Shown in pieces: positions 19,268-27,731 of a stretch of 64,000 nt of DNA. The DNA is taken from NCBI GenBank assembly GCA_024742415.1, contig JANSYN010000004.1:62001-126000 (forward strand), in the 5' to 3' direction. Within the stretch, counting starts at the first letter, position 1; each line of letters begins with the position of its first letter. Source of the DNA: Gammaproteobacteria bacterium. GTDB taxonomy: Bacteria; Pseudomonadota; Gammaproteobacteria; Pseudomonadales; Halieaceae. The position numbers and the translations under genes were made by a program. A model generated the notes under the pieces. The model was not told the origin of the DNA. It saw nothing but the letters and a program-made list of their open reading frames with translations, and made no database searches.

Positions 19268-19702
19268 TCATTGATCCAGTGGGCGCCATTTCCAGGTCAC
19301 CTTGATGTCGTCGTCTGTCTCATGCAGTGGCTCCAGCACGAGTTCCATGGTCATGCCCACTTTGAGATCCTCTACCGACACCCCTTCACAGACCTGGCCC
19401 AGTACGACCATTTCTTCCTTCTCTAGCTGCACAGCGGCGATGGTATAGGGTTCGAAGGGCTCGCGTGCCACATAGGGCTCCGGTGGCTTGTAACAAGCGT
19501 TGGTGTAACTCCAGACGGCACCGGTGCGGCTCAGTTCAACCTCTTCAAAATCGGTACTTTCGCAGTCCGGGTTTTTGCAAAAATGGCTTTGCTTGGGAAA
19601 GAAATAGGTACCACAGCCCTTGCAGCGCGTGCCGATGAGATGCGGCTTGGCGTCGAGTGTGTACCAGCCCTCAATGGCTGGCGCCAGCGGTTTATCGCTC
19701 AT
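19268..19702 (-). CDS. DUF35 OB-fold protein with zinc ribbon, thiolase partner
   Basis: A 144-residue protein with a four-Cys rubredoxin-like zinc ribbon (C27, C30, C42, C47 in CKGCG...FCKNPDC) followed by an OB-fold ending in VTWKWRP. DUF35 proteins bind thiolase-like enzymes and help hold the CoA substrate. The adjacent downstream thiolase is the obvious partner. ATG 19702 has CGGAG eight bases upstream. The frame is open 45 codons further upstream, but that stretch does not resemble the family. Confidence 0.88.
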   Translation of the reverse strand: MSDKPLAPAIEGWYTLDAKPHLIGTRCKGCGTYFFPKQSHFCKNPDCESTDFEEVELSRTGAVWSYTNACYKPPEPYVAREPFEPYTIAAVQLEKEEMVVLGQVCEGVSVEDLKVGMTMELVLEPLHETDDDIKVTWKWRPLDQ

Positions 19703-19846
19703 GATTGGCTCCGGGGGAAAAACGTGGCACAGGGTACTCCCGCTCAGGGGGTACAGGCAAGGGTGACAGGGCGCCTGGCGCATGACGGGGTTTACTATGA
19801 CAGACCTCGCCTTGCTACCGCGGGATGATTTGGGCACATTACGCGC

Positions 19847-20524
19847 ATGTGTGGTCGCGTAAACGTCATCGATAACCCGGGCTTGCAGGCATTGCTGCGC
19901 GACCTGGGCATCGATCTGCAGCTGCCCACACGGGTAAACATTGCACCCACCGAGGCGCTGCCGTTGCTGCGCCGCAGCGCTGGCCAGGCCACGCTTGAAG
20001 ACGCGCGCTGGTGGTTAACGCCGTCATGGGCGCCGACGGTGGACCAGAAATATGCCATGTTCAATGCGCGCAGCGAAGGCCTCTCGAGCAGTCGCGCGTT
20101 CAGGCAGCCGTTCCAAAGACAGCGTGGCATCGTGCCGGTCAGCAGCTTCCTGGAGTGGCGCAACGAGGAGGGAGGCAAGCAGCCCTGGAAGATAACCAAC
20201 GCGGCACAGGCCTTCGCGCTGGCGGCATTGTGGGATGTCTGGCGCAAGGACGAGACCGGGCTCTTGTCCTGTACCATCGTCACGACCGCCGCGGCAGAAG
20301 CCTTTCGACCCTGGCACCAGCGCATGCCGGTCATTCTTGACGGGCAGGAGTGCGAGCGCTGGCTGGACAACAGCCATACGATCGCTGCGAATGATCCGCT
20401 GTTTCGTCCCGCGCTTAAAACCCCCTGGCAGTTGCAGCGGCTGTCGCGTGCGGTAAGCTCTGCACGCAATAAAGAGGTGGCATTGATGAGCGGCGACGAC
20501 GAAACCGTGGAAATCGGTGCATGA
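19847..20524 (+). CDS. yedK: SRAP-domain protein, YedK/HMCES family
   Basis: A 225-residue SOS-response-associated peptidase family protein that forms a covalent DNA-protein crosslink at abasic sites in single-stranded DNA. MCGR places the reactive cysteine at position 2 directly after the initiator Met, which fixes the start at 19847. NARSE (N73, E77), SFLEW (E103) and PWHQRMPVIL (H157) supply the other conserved residues. The C-terminus NKEVALMS also fits. There is no ribosome-site consensus upstream, and no LexA-type operator was recognised. Confidence 0.92.
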   Translation: MCGRVNVIDNPGLQALLRDLGIDLQLPTRVNIAPTEALPLLRRSAGQATLEDARWWLTPSWAPTVDQKYAMFNARSEGLSSSRAFRQPFQRQRGIVPVSSFLEWRNEEGGKQPWKITNAAQAFALAALWDVWRKDETGLLSCTIVTTAAAEAFRPWHQRMPVILDGQECERWLDNSHTIAANDPLFRPALKTPWQLQRLSRAVSSARNKEVALMSGDDETVEIGA

Positions 20525-20663
20525 TTGGCCCCCGACTTTTGGCCGCTTCGCACATAGGCGCTGCAGTCACTTGTCAGGACAATAGCGCTGGCTGCGTAAG
20601 CGTGCACCAGGCGGCGTTACCGCAGCGCACACAGCAGGCAAGACCAACACGTGGAGAGAAACT

Positions 20664-21428
20664 ATGGGTATATACGCACTGACCGGCGGCGCAACCGGGA
20701 TTGGCGCCGAGCTCAAACGGCAGCTGATTGAACGCGGCGATGAGGTCATCACAGTAGACATCAAAGAGGGCGACATTGTCGCCGATCTCTCTACTGACGC
20801 CGGCCGCCAGGCGGCCATCGATGGTATTTCCGCCCGAGCGCCCGACGGCCTCGACGGCTTTATTCCCTGCGCGGGACTACCGCCGGTGGCAAAGCCGGTG
20901 TCGCTGATCGCCAGGGTTAACTATTTTGCGGTGATCGCTACCGTTGAAGGGCTGCGTGATTTGCTGGCCAAAAAGCGCGGCGCAGTGTTAATCGTATCGT
21001 CCAACTCGGCGCCCATGGTGCCTGCCGACGACCCTTATGTGCAGGACTGCCTGTCCGGTGATGAGCAAAAGGCCTGTGCAGGTATCGAAGAACGTGACGG
21101 CCAGACGGCCTATGCCGGTTCCAAGCGTGCAGTGACCATGTGGATGCGTCGTCATGTTGTGCCCTACGCCGCGCAAGGCATTCGCATGAATGCGGTAGCG
21201 CCGGGAATTACCATGACGCCGCTGTCCGAGCAGGTCATGGAGGACGAGCAACTGGGCGCGGCAATGAAGCAGTTTGGCGAGATGGTGCCGCTGGGCGGCG
21301 TCGCACAACCCCCGCAGATCGCCAACGTCATGTCCTTCCTGTTGAGCCCCGCGGCAGACTTCGTCTGCGGCTCGGTGTTTTTTGTCGATGGCGGCTCCGA
21401 TGCCATGCTGCGCAACGACGAATTCTAG
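20664..21428 (+). CDS. SDR oxidoreductase similar to 3-alpha-hydroxysteroid dehydrogenase/carbonyl reductase
   Basis: NAD(P)-dependent short-chain dehydrogenase of 254 residues. TGGATGIG (7-14) binds the cofactor. Instead of NNAG it has DGFIPCAGLPP, as in Comamonas HsdA. IVSSNSAP and YAGSK (Y150, K154) supply the catalytic residues. An insertion before the active Tyr (about 121-145) is also shared with HsdA. The C-terminal MSFLLSPAADFVCGSVFFVDGG and MLRNDEF ending match that enzyme closely from memory. It may oxidise hydroxysteroids or carbonyl compounds. The MaoC, thiolase and DUF35 genes close by are compatible with steroid or lipid catabolism. Confidence 0.87.
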   Translation: MGIYALTGGATGIGAELKRQLIERGDEVITVDIKEGDIVADLSTDAGRQAAIDGISARAPDGLDGFIPCAGLPPVAKPVSLIARVNYFAVIATVEGLRDLLAKKRGAVLIVSSNSAPMVPADDPYVQDCLSGDEQKACAGIEERDGQTAYAGSKRAVTMWMRRHVVPYAAQGIRMNAVAPGITMTPLSEQVMEDEQLGAAMKQFGEMVPLGGVAQPPQIANVMSFLLSPAADFVCGSVFFVDGGSDAMLRNDEF

Positions 21429-21484
21429 CCGCTATAACGCGGTGTCAACGCCTCAGGGCACCGCGCGCGGCCCCGGCTTTGCTC

Positions 21485-21982
21485 CTACTGAAACGGCAGG
21501 GGCTCGCGCGCGCTGTCGATAATGTCGTAGGCCTTGCGGTAGATCTCTGCAACGGGCGTGGTGTTGCCGGCCTGCTGGCGCCTGGAGATCATTGTCATCG
21601 GGAAGAGGTAGTTGTCGCTCTCCCTGTAGCGCAGTGCGCGGCTGCGGCCGACGCTGTCTTCGTAAACTACCCAGTGCATATCCAGTTCACGGGCCAGGAG
21701 GTCGCCCAGGACCAGCCCCATGGCCTGTAGCTCCCTGGTTTGCTCGGGGCGCACCAGTTTGCGGTCCAGCAGTGCCTGTAATAGCGCAATGTCTGCCTCG
21801 GGCTCGCCGCTGAAACTGCGCCCAAGGTTGATCGCGGCTAGATCCTCCAGCAGCGTGCGTTGTTGCGCCATAAACTGTCGATCAACATTGGATAGCTCGG
21901 TGATGGTGATGTCCTGCTGCGCCCATGCCGGGCTGCCCAGGAAGCTCAATACAAACAGAATCAGTGCGGGCCATACTCGCAT
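21485..21982 (-). CDS. DUF3806 family secreted protein
   Basis: A 165-residue exported protein of unknown function. The signal peptide MRVWPALILFVLSFLGSPAWA is followed by a helical domain with LGRSFSGEPEADIALLQALLD, LQAMGLVLGDLLARELDMHWVV and FPMTMISRRQQAGNTTPVAEIY, the pattern of DUF3806. ATG 21982 has GGGAGAG upstream. A longer frame to 22051 adds a polar stretch before the signal peptide and is unlikely. The gene is convergent with the upstream SDR and divergent from dapA. Confidence 0.75.
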   Translation of the reverse strand: MRVWPALILFVLSFLGSPAWAQQDITITELSNVDRQFMAQQRTLLEDLAAINLGRSFSGEPEADIALLQALLDRKLVRPEQTRELQAMGLVLGDLLARELDMHWVVYEDSVGRSRALRYRESDNYLFPMTMISRRQQAGNTTPVAEIYRKAYDIIDSAREPLPFQ

Positions 21983-22151
21983 CGTATTACTCTCCCTGTT
22001 GTTGACGTTAGTGCCGGTTGTGTTTGTGGCGTGCTGAATGCTATGTATCACATTTTAGACCACAGGTTGTTATCCTGTCGCTGTCATGGATAATGGCCAG
22101 CGCATTGCATAGGGCCGTGCAAGCCCCATAGATAGAGGGCGGAGACACACA

Positions 22152-23024
22152 ATGATTACTGGCAGTATCGTCGCGTTAGTGACCCCAATGTGCAGCGATG
22201 GCAGTGTTGATTGGCCCGCGCTGGACAAGCTCATTGACCAGCACATTGGCGCCGGCACCGCCGCCATCGGTGCCGTGGGTACCACGGGAGAGAGCGCCAC
22301 ACTGCGCGTGGCCGAGCATTGTGAAGTGATTGAACACTGCGTGAAGCACTGCGCCGGACGGGTTCCCGTTATTGCAGGAACCGGTTCCAATTCCACCCAT
22401 GAGGCGATTGAACTGACAGACGCCGCCGCATCGGTTGGCGCAGATGCCTGCCTGTTGGTAACACCCTACTATAATCGCCCGACGCAGCGTGGTCTTTATG
22501 AGCATCACAAGGCCGTGGCTGCGGCGGTAGCTGTTCCGCAAATTCTCTACAACGTGCCTGGCCGCACGGCAGTGGATATGCACAACGACACCGCGATTGC
22601 GTTGTCCCGAATTGAGAATATCGTAGGCCTGAAGGACGCCACCGGCGACCTGTCACGGGTGGCGGCGCTGGTCAGTGGCTGCGGTCCCGAATTTGCACTG
22701 TATTCAGGTGATGATGAAACCGCCATGGAGCTTATTCTGGGCGGTGGCAAAGGTGTGATTTCGGTCACCGCCAATGTTGCACCGGCGCTTAACGCCGAGT
22801 TGGTGGCGGCGGCCTTGCGTGGCGACAGGGCGACAGCCGAATCCCTGAATGCGAGAATGGCAGGCTTGTATGAAGCGCTGTTTCTGGAGGCAAACCCGAT
22901 TCCCGTCAAGTGGGCACTGCACCATCTTGGCCTGATCGGAGAGACCTTGCGCCTGCCTTTAACGCCGCTGGACGAGCGCTACCACGCTCAGGTTATTGCC
23001 GCACTTGAAGCGGCCGGGGTATAG
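22152..23024 (+). CDS. dapA: 4-hydroxy-tetrahydrodipicolinate synthase
   Basis: First committed enzyme of lysine and diaminopimelate synthesis, condensing pyruvate with aspartate semialdehyde. The 290-residue TIM barrel has the Schiff-base lysine K161 in VGLKDATGD and Y133 in LYNVPGRT. It also has GTTGESAT (43-50), where the Thr pair relays protons, and TPYYNRPTQRG. All positions equal those of E. coli DapA. The bamC start lies five bases after the stop, so they form an operon, the same order as in Pseudomonas. Confidence 0.97.
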   Translation: MITGSIVALVTPMCSDGSVDWPALDKLIDQHIGAGTAAIGAVGTTGESATLRVAEHCEVIEHCVKHCAGRVPVIAGTGSNSTHEAIELTDAAASVGADACLLVTPYYNRPTQRGLYEHHKAVAAAVAVPQILYNVPGRTAVDMHNDTAIALSRIENIVGLKDATGDLSRVAALVSGCGPEFALYSGDDETAMELILGGGKGVISVTANVAPALNAELVAAALRGDRATAESLNARMAGLYEALFLEANPIPVKWALHHLGLIGETLRLPLTPLDERYHAQVIAALEAAGV

Positions 23025-23028
23025 CTTT

Positions 23029-24072
23029 ATGACGCTGCGCACACTGCAAATAGTGACGACCGTAAGCGGCCTCATGCTGCTTGGCGGCTGCGGCTTTATG
23101 TTTGGTGACGACGGGATTTTTCGCGACCGCTCGGAAGATTACAAAAAAGCCCCGGAAGTGCCGGTGGTCACAGTGCCACAGGGTAAGGACACCCGCACGC
23201 TGCGGGAGATTTACGTCATCCCCGAGGTCGAGGAAAGAATCGTCCCGGAAGGTGAGTTCGAAGTACCCCGGCCCGCGCCGCTGGTGGCCGGGGAGGGCGA
23301 GGAAATAGTCAGGATACAAAAGCTTGGCGACGACAGCTGGGCGTTGATCGCGCTGGCTCCCGGGCAGGTGTGGCCGCAGGTGCGCGGCTTTCTCGCAGCT
23401 GCCGGCATGCAGGTCGCAAGTGTTGACGCCAGGGCTGGCCTGATAGATACCACCTGGCTGTCGCTCGAGGGCAAGCCGCTGCAGAGCCGCTTCCGGTTCC
23501 GCATGGAGCAGGGCGTGCAGCGCGGTACCAGTGAATTACACGTCTTGCAGATGAACCAGGGCCGGTCCAGCGATTGGCCGCCGCGCTCTGACGATCTGGC
23601 CCAGGAAGCAGAAATGCTGCGTGCGGTGTCTCAATACCTCGCCGACAGCGCGGACTCCTCACCGGTATCCATGCTCGCCGACCAGGGTCTGAGTGCCGGA
23701 GGCAAGATCTCCCTGCAGGAAACCGAACAGGGCAAAACATTCATCCGCCTGGAGTTACCCTTTGATCGTGCCTGGGCATCGCTGGACAGGTCACTGGACA
23801 AGTCATCGTTCTCCGTGACAGATAGGGATCGCAGTGCCGGTATCTTCTATGCGACGTTCCTCGGCCTGCAGGAAGAAGAAGACGCCGGCTTTTTTGACTG
23901 GCTCTGGGGTGACGAGGAACATGAACTGAAAGACGAGGCGTTCCTTGTGACGATCAGCGCGGTGGATGCAACCACCGTCAGGATCATGCTAGACCCGGCG
24001 GATGCCGAGCTGGCCTTTCCCAAGCGCGCCGAGCAGGACTTGCTCGCCCTGATCAAAGGCAATATCAACTAG
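23029..24072 (+). CDS. bamC: Outer membrane protein assembly factor BamC (NlpB)
   Basis: Lipoprotein subunit of the BAM complex, 347 residues. A short signal peptide ends in LLGGC (lipobox). An unstructured segment with YKKAPEVPVVTVPQGKDT follows, where BamC contacts BamD, then two helix-grip domains (about 85-190 and 235-345). An acidic insert EEEDAGFFDWLWGDEEHE lies in the second domain. Assignment rests on domain layout and the dapA-bamC order. Sequence conservation in BamC is low. ATG 23029 follows the dapA stop by four bases. Confidence 0.88.
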   Translation: MTLRTLQIVTTVSGLMLLGGCGFMFGDDGIFRDRSEDYKKAPEVPVVTVPQGKDTRTLREIYVIPEVEERIVPEGEFEVPRPAPLVAGEGEEIVRIQKLGDDSWALIALAPGQVWPQVRGFLAAAGMQVASVDARAGLIDTTWLSLEGKPLQSRFRFRMEQGVQRGTSELHVLQMNQGRSSDWPPRSDDLAQEAEMLRAVSQYLADSADSSPVSMLADQGLSAGGKISLQETEQGKTFIRLELPFDRAWASLDRSLDKSSFSVTDRDRSAGIFYATFLGLQEEEDAGFFDWLWGDEEHELKDEAFLVTISAVDATTVRIMLDPADAELAFPKRAEQDLLALIKGNIN

Positions 24073-24075
24073 GCG

Positions 24076-24831
24076 ATGCAGTTCGCATCGCTCGGCTCAG
24101 GCAGTAAGGGCAACGCGACCCTGGTGCGCACCGGCAACTCGCTGGTGATGGTGGACTGTGGTTTCTCGCTGCGTGAGACCACGCGCCGCATGCAGCAACT
24201 GGGTGTGACCGCAGCGCAGCTGGACGCCATTTTGGTCACGCACGAGCACTCTGACCACGCCAGCGGAGTCGCCGCGCTGTCGCGCAAGTTCGATATTCCC
24301 ATCTACCTCACGCACGGCACGCGCGCAACCGGTCGCGTGGATGGTGGCTTTGCCTATCACAGCTTCAACTGTGATGACGAGTTCACTATCGGAGACCTGC
24401 AAGTCACGGCAGTAGCGGTACCGCACGATGCGGCAGAGCCGTGTCAGTACCGACTGGGCTGTAACGGGCTGATACTGGGTATACTCACCGACCTGGGCAG
24501 CATTACACCGCATGTCGTGCAGCACTACGCGGCGTGCCAGGCACTACTGCTGGAGTTCAATCACGATCTGCCCATGTTGCTGGAAGGGCCTTATCCCCAT
24601 CATTTGAAGCAGCGGGTGGGTGGTGACTGGGGACATCTCAATAACCGGCAGGCAGCGCAATTGTTGCAGATGATCGACGGACACAACCTGCAGCATATCG
24701 TCATTGCCCACATCAGCGAAAAGAACAACACTCGCGAGTATGCCGAACAGGCGCTGCTGGAGGTACTGGGCTGCCTGGACAGGGTGGTGTTTGCCGAGCA
24801 GGCGGCAGGGTTCGATTGGCTGGAATTGTAA
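24076..24831 (+). CDS. Metallo-beta-lactamase-fold hydrolase, YycJ/WalJ-like
   Basis: A 251-residue MBL-fold enzyme. It begins FASLGSGSKGNATLV, the hallmark of the YycJ/PhnP-like subgroup. The metal site is VTHEHSDH (H56, H58, D60, H61). HDAAEPCQYRL, LGILTDLGSI and NNRQAAQ follow at expected positions, and HISEKNN near the end supplies the last ligand. Family members are proposed nucleases or phosphodiesterases, and the natural substrate is uncertain. It is spaced three bases after bamC. purC, expected next by synteny with Pseudomonas, is absent here. Confidence 0.88.
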   Translation: MQFASLGSGSKGNATLVRTGNSLVMVDCGFSLRETTRRMQQLGVTAAQLDAILVTHEHSDHASGVAALSRKFDIPIYLTHGTRATGRVDGGFAYHSFNCDDEFTIGDLQVTAVAVPHDAAEPCQYRLGCNGLILGILTDLGSITPHVVQHYAACQALLLEFNHDLPMLLEGPYPHHLKQRVGGDWGHLNNRQAAQLLQMIDGHNLQHIVIAHISEKNNTREYAEQALLEVLGCLDRVVFAEQAAGFDWLEL

Positions 24832-24851
24832 GCCGCTAGTGCCCGGTGGGT

Positions 24852-25724
24852 TTACGCCCGCTTCCAGCGTCGATTGCTCCACAGCCAACTGTGGGGTTCA
24901 CTGTTGATGGCCGCTTCCGCCGCGCTGGCATAGCGCTGGGTCAACTGTGTTTCATCCACCGCCTGGCCGGCCTCGGCCAGCACCTCATAATGGACGCAGT
25001 AGTGGCCCGGCGATGGTTGGCTGCAGCGGGCAAACACCACCGCGTGCCCGGTCGCGGCAGCAAGCCGTGCGGGGCCGGCGTGAAACGCAGTGGGCGTGCC
25101 AAAGAACAGCGGCCAGTGGGTGTGCTCTGCAGTAACGGGCGACTGATCCGCCAACATCACAATGCAGCGCGCTGTGTCGCGCCTGGCCATGATATCGCGC
25201 GCGGCGCGTCTGACCGGCACCGTGGCTGCGCCAAATCGACGGCGCAGCCGCTGCATGAACAGCTCTGCGTCTGTGTTATGCAGTGGTTTGTAGATGGCCA
25301 CGAATGGCAGCGGGACCACCGCGCTGATGCCGTGTAGCAACCATTCCCAGTTGCCCTGATGAATCGTCAGTATCATGACAGAGCGCTGGTAATTGGCGCT
25401 GCACTGGCGCAGGACTTCCGGGTTTGACTGTGTAACGCGGGCGGTGAACGCGAACTGCGGCATGTGCATGGCACGCAGTAGCTCCAGTGCCAGTTGCGAT
25501 AAATGCCGGTAGTACTTTTTTTCCAGAAGTGTGAGCTCTTTCGCGTTCTTATCGGGAAACGCGCGGTTTAGGTTATTTTGCACAACCGTTCGTCGATAGC
25601 CTGTGATGTGATACAGCCCACAGTAGACGAGATGGCCGATGCACGATTGCACGGCGATTGGCAATTTGCCAGCGGCGCTGTACAGCCGGAAAAGAAACCT
25701 GCGCTGTCCGGTGTCAACGGCCAT
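24852..25724 (-). CDS. LpxL/HtrB-like lipid A or lysophospholipid acyltransferase
   Basis: Inner-membrane acyltransferase of 290 residues in the lauroyl/myristoyl-transferase superfamily. YRRTVVQNNLNRAFPDKNAKE is the usual N-terminal block. HQGNWEW contains the HX4E catalytic pair (H122, E127). ADQSP and HAGPARLAAATGHAVVF follow, as in LpxL/LpxM. It may add a secondary acyl chain to lipid A. ATG 25724 was taken because the longer frame would overlap the upstream leucine-rich-repeat gene. No good ribosome site is visible. The preceding stop is 13 bases away, suggesting co-transcription. Confidence 0.85.
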   Translation of the reverse strand: MAVDTGQRRFLFRLYSAAGKLPIAVQSCIGHLVYCGLYHITGYRRTVVQNNLNRAFPDKNAKELTLLEKKYYRHLSQLALELLRAMHMPQFAFTARVTQSNPEVLRQCSANYQRSVMILTIHQGNWEWLLHGISAVVPLPFVAIYKPLHNTDAELFMQRLRRRFGAATVPVRRAARDIMARRDTARCIVMLADQSPVTAEHTHWPLFFGTPTAFHAGPARLAAATGHAVVFARCSQPSPGHYCVHYEVLAEAGQAVDETQLTQRYASAAEAAINSEPHSWLWSNRRWKRA

Positions 25725-25737
25725 CTCGTGATGGGGG

Positions 25738-26238
25738 TCAGCGGCAGTGTTGCGGCAACGCAACGCTGGCAACCTTGCGCAGTTCGTCATTTCGAGGGCA
25801 TTGCAGCGTGGCGTTGGCCGTCAGGTCCAGGGTCTCAAGCGCCCGTAGTGAGTAGAGCGGCACCGGGTCGACCACCACGTTGTCATCCAGATAGAGCTCG
25901 CGCAGGCTGACCAGTTTTTGCAGTTCCACCAGGTTGCGAATTTTGTTGGAAGACAAGCGCAGTACGCCAAGTGCCTCAAAGGCGGCCAGGCCTGCCAGGT
26001 CAGTGATACCGGCGTTGCTGCAATTGAGGCTGGTGAGTTGCCCAATACGGGTGATGACCTGATGTTCGATGGTGGCCTCGAGACAGGCCTGCAGGGCAGG
26101 GTCTGTGACCTCAAAGTCCTTTAGCAGTGGAACGGGTGAATAGACAACCCTTTCATTGATGGTGACGTCGTAACCCTGGCAGCCGGCGAGCGCCAGGAAC
26201 ATCACAGCAGCACACAGGAGATAGATTCGGTGGATCAT
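25738..26238 (-). CDS. Leucine-rich-repeat lipoprotein
   Basis: A 166-residue predicted lipoprotein. The signal peptide IYLLCAAVMFLALAGC ends in the lipobox LAGC. After about 45 residues come four internalin/SDS22-like repeats of about 22 residues: LTSLNCSNAGITDLAGLAAF, GVLRLSSNKIRNLVELQKL, RELYLDDNVVVDPVPLYSL and ETLDLTANATLQC. The C-terminal Cys pair may be disulfide bonded. LRR surfaces usually bind proteins. The gene is divergent from the cyclase-like gene with 147 bp between them. ATG 26238 is chosen over a TTG two codons earlier. Confidence 0.82.
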   Translation of the reverse strand: MIHRIYLLCAAVMFLALAGCQGYDVTINERVVYSPVPLLKDFEVTDPALQACLEATIEHQVITRIGQLTSLNCSNAGITDLAGLAAFEALGVLRLSSNKIRNLVELQKLVSLRELYLDDNVVVDPVPLYSLRALETLDLTANATLQCPRNDELRKVASVALPQHCR

Positions 26239-26322
26239 GGGCAATACTCAAAAGATGGGGACAAGCCCAGGCTGCGCCTGGTTTCCTCGTCGCGGGGCAT
26301 AGCTCGTAGCTCGGTACCTCAT

Positions 26323-26328
26323 TATAAT
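26323..26328 (+). promoter_or_regulatory. Consensus -10 box before the cyclase-like gene
   Basis: A perfect TATAAT hexamer lies 57 bases before the ATG of the cyclase-like gene, in the gap shared with the divergent LRR lipoprotein gene. No convincing -35 hexamer is present at 16-18 bases spacing, so activator dependence is possible. Confidence 0.45.
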
Positions 26329-26385
26329 GCCCGAAGCGACGATGTGGACAACCACATTGGGCATTCAACGAGGGCGACCAAAACC

Positions 26386-27726
26386 ATGCCAGACAGTACG
26401 CCGAAATCTACCGCTGGCCAGTCCGGTTCTGACTCCCGCAAGTCAAACGAGGGCGCTGTACCCCTGGAGGCCATCAGCATCGTCCAGCGCGGCAATCTCA
26501 AGTCGCTGGAGAAAACCCTGCGCAAGCAGTGGCGCATGGGGCAGAACATCGTGCTCTGCTGGAGCGCAGATGAACGCGGCCTGCTGGTCATTCTGGTGCC
26601 GCATTACTTCCTGGGCAATTACTGCGCCGGCACCGAAGACAGCGAAAAGAACGAGTCCTTCGTTCGCGATCTGATCTCCGGTGTGCGCCAGAAAACCCGC
26701 GAAGAGCTTTTCGCAATCAGTGAAAGGCTCGACGTCTCTCCCACGTTTATCAAGCTCAGCACAGCCCTCACAGATGAGCCTCAGGTCATGGACTCCGTTG
26801 AGGAGCTGATCAAGCGCTATGGCATCAGCTACGTGGACAGCAGGGCGGTACTGCTGTTCGATATTGTCGATTTTTCCCTTTACACGCCCTTCGAGCAGGC
26901 CAGCCAGCTTAACAGCCTTTCCTACTCGCTGAATTCAGCCTGCAACAAGTTGTTGGGCAAAGGCATTACCATCAACTTTACTCGCACCACTACCGGTGAT
27001 GGCTACTACGTCTGGAACCGCGATCTGGGTTCGGCGGCAAACCAGGATCTGTTCACCTTTATGCTACTGGTGGTAGCCGATAACGCTGTCGCTCAGGCAG
27101 CGTCCAAGGGTAATACCGTGCCTGTGATTCGCACCGGCTACCATATCGGCGGGCACTATGAGCTCTACCAGGCCGAGGGCGTCAATCCATCCATGTTCAG
27201 CTATATCGTTGGCGATGTAACGATTGAACTGGCGCGCATGCTGGACCTGGCGCAGGCTCACCAGGTGCTGGTTGGCGATTTTCATTGTGAACAGGCCGGT
27301 TGGGGCGGGGATGCCGTAAAGTCCATCACGTCAGTGTCGACCACCTCGTTCGTCAATGCCTGTAATCGCGTACTGGGTGCCGTGGTCGGCATACAGTTGT
27401 CCAACAAGAGTATAGAAAGCCTGTCATGCCACTTGTCCGAGGTGGTCGAACAGGACGGTCAAACCCGACCGCGGCGTTTCCGTATCGTCGACAAGCACGG
27501 CCTTTCGCACTATGCCTACAATCTCGAGGTGGCCATCGACCTGGCTGGCGAAACGCTTTCCCTGGGGCTGGACGACGCGCATCTACCCACGCGCGTCGCG
27601 CAACCCCAGGATCCGCAGAAGTCCTCCTCCCGTCCCAGTGAACCGCCCGCCAGCGCAGCGGAGTTAGCGGATGATCTGGCCAGTATGCTCAAAAAACACA
27701 ATGGGAAAACGATTTCAGAGGACTAG
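26386..27726 (+). CDS. Class III nucleotide-cyclase-homology protein, unusual active site
   Basis: A 446-residue soluble protein. Residues about 30-130 are an unrecognised N-terminal region. From about 152 the sequence follows the class III cyclase fold: LLFDIVDFSLY places a metal Asp at D159, and TTTGDGYYVW places the second at D205, the expected 46-residue spacing. YIVGDVTIELARML aligns with the GxxVNxAARx motif. There the catalytic Arg is kept (R284), but the transition-state Asn is I280. The adenine-specifying Lys and Asp positions read Thr and Tyr by eye. The C-terminal tail (about 390-446) is Ser/Pro-rich. The product nucleotide is unknown and activity may be lost. The next gene, five bases on, encodes a phosphodiesterase-like protein. 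Confidence 0.72.
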   Translation: MPDSTPKSTAGQSGSDSRKSNEGAVPLEAISIVQRGNLKSLEKTLRKQWRMGQNIVLCWSADERGLLVILVPHYFLGNYCAGTEDSEKNESFVRDLISGVRQKTREELFAISERLDVSPTFIKLSTALTDEPQVMDSVEELIKRYGISYVDSRAVLLFDIVDFSLYTPFEQASQLNSLSYSLNSACNKLLGKGITINFTRTTTGDGYYVWNRDLGSAANQDLFTFMLLVVADNAVAQAASKGNTVPVIRTGYHIGGHYELYQAEGVNPSMFSYIVGDVTIELARMLDLAQAHQVLVGDFHCEQAGWGGDAVKSITSVSTTSFVNACNRVLGAVVGIQLSNKSIESLSCHLSEVVEQDGQTRPRRFRIVDKHGLSHYAYNLEVAIDLAGETLSLGLDDAHLPTRVAQPQDPQKSSSRPSEPPASAAELADDLASMLKKHNGKTISED

Positions 27727-27731
27727 CAGTT

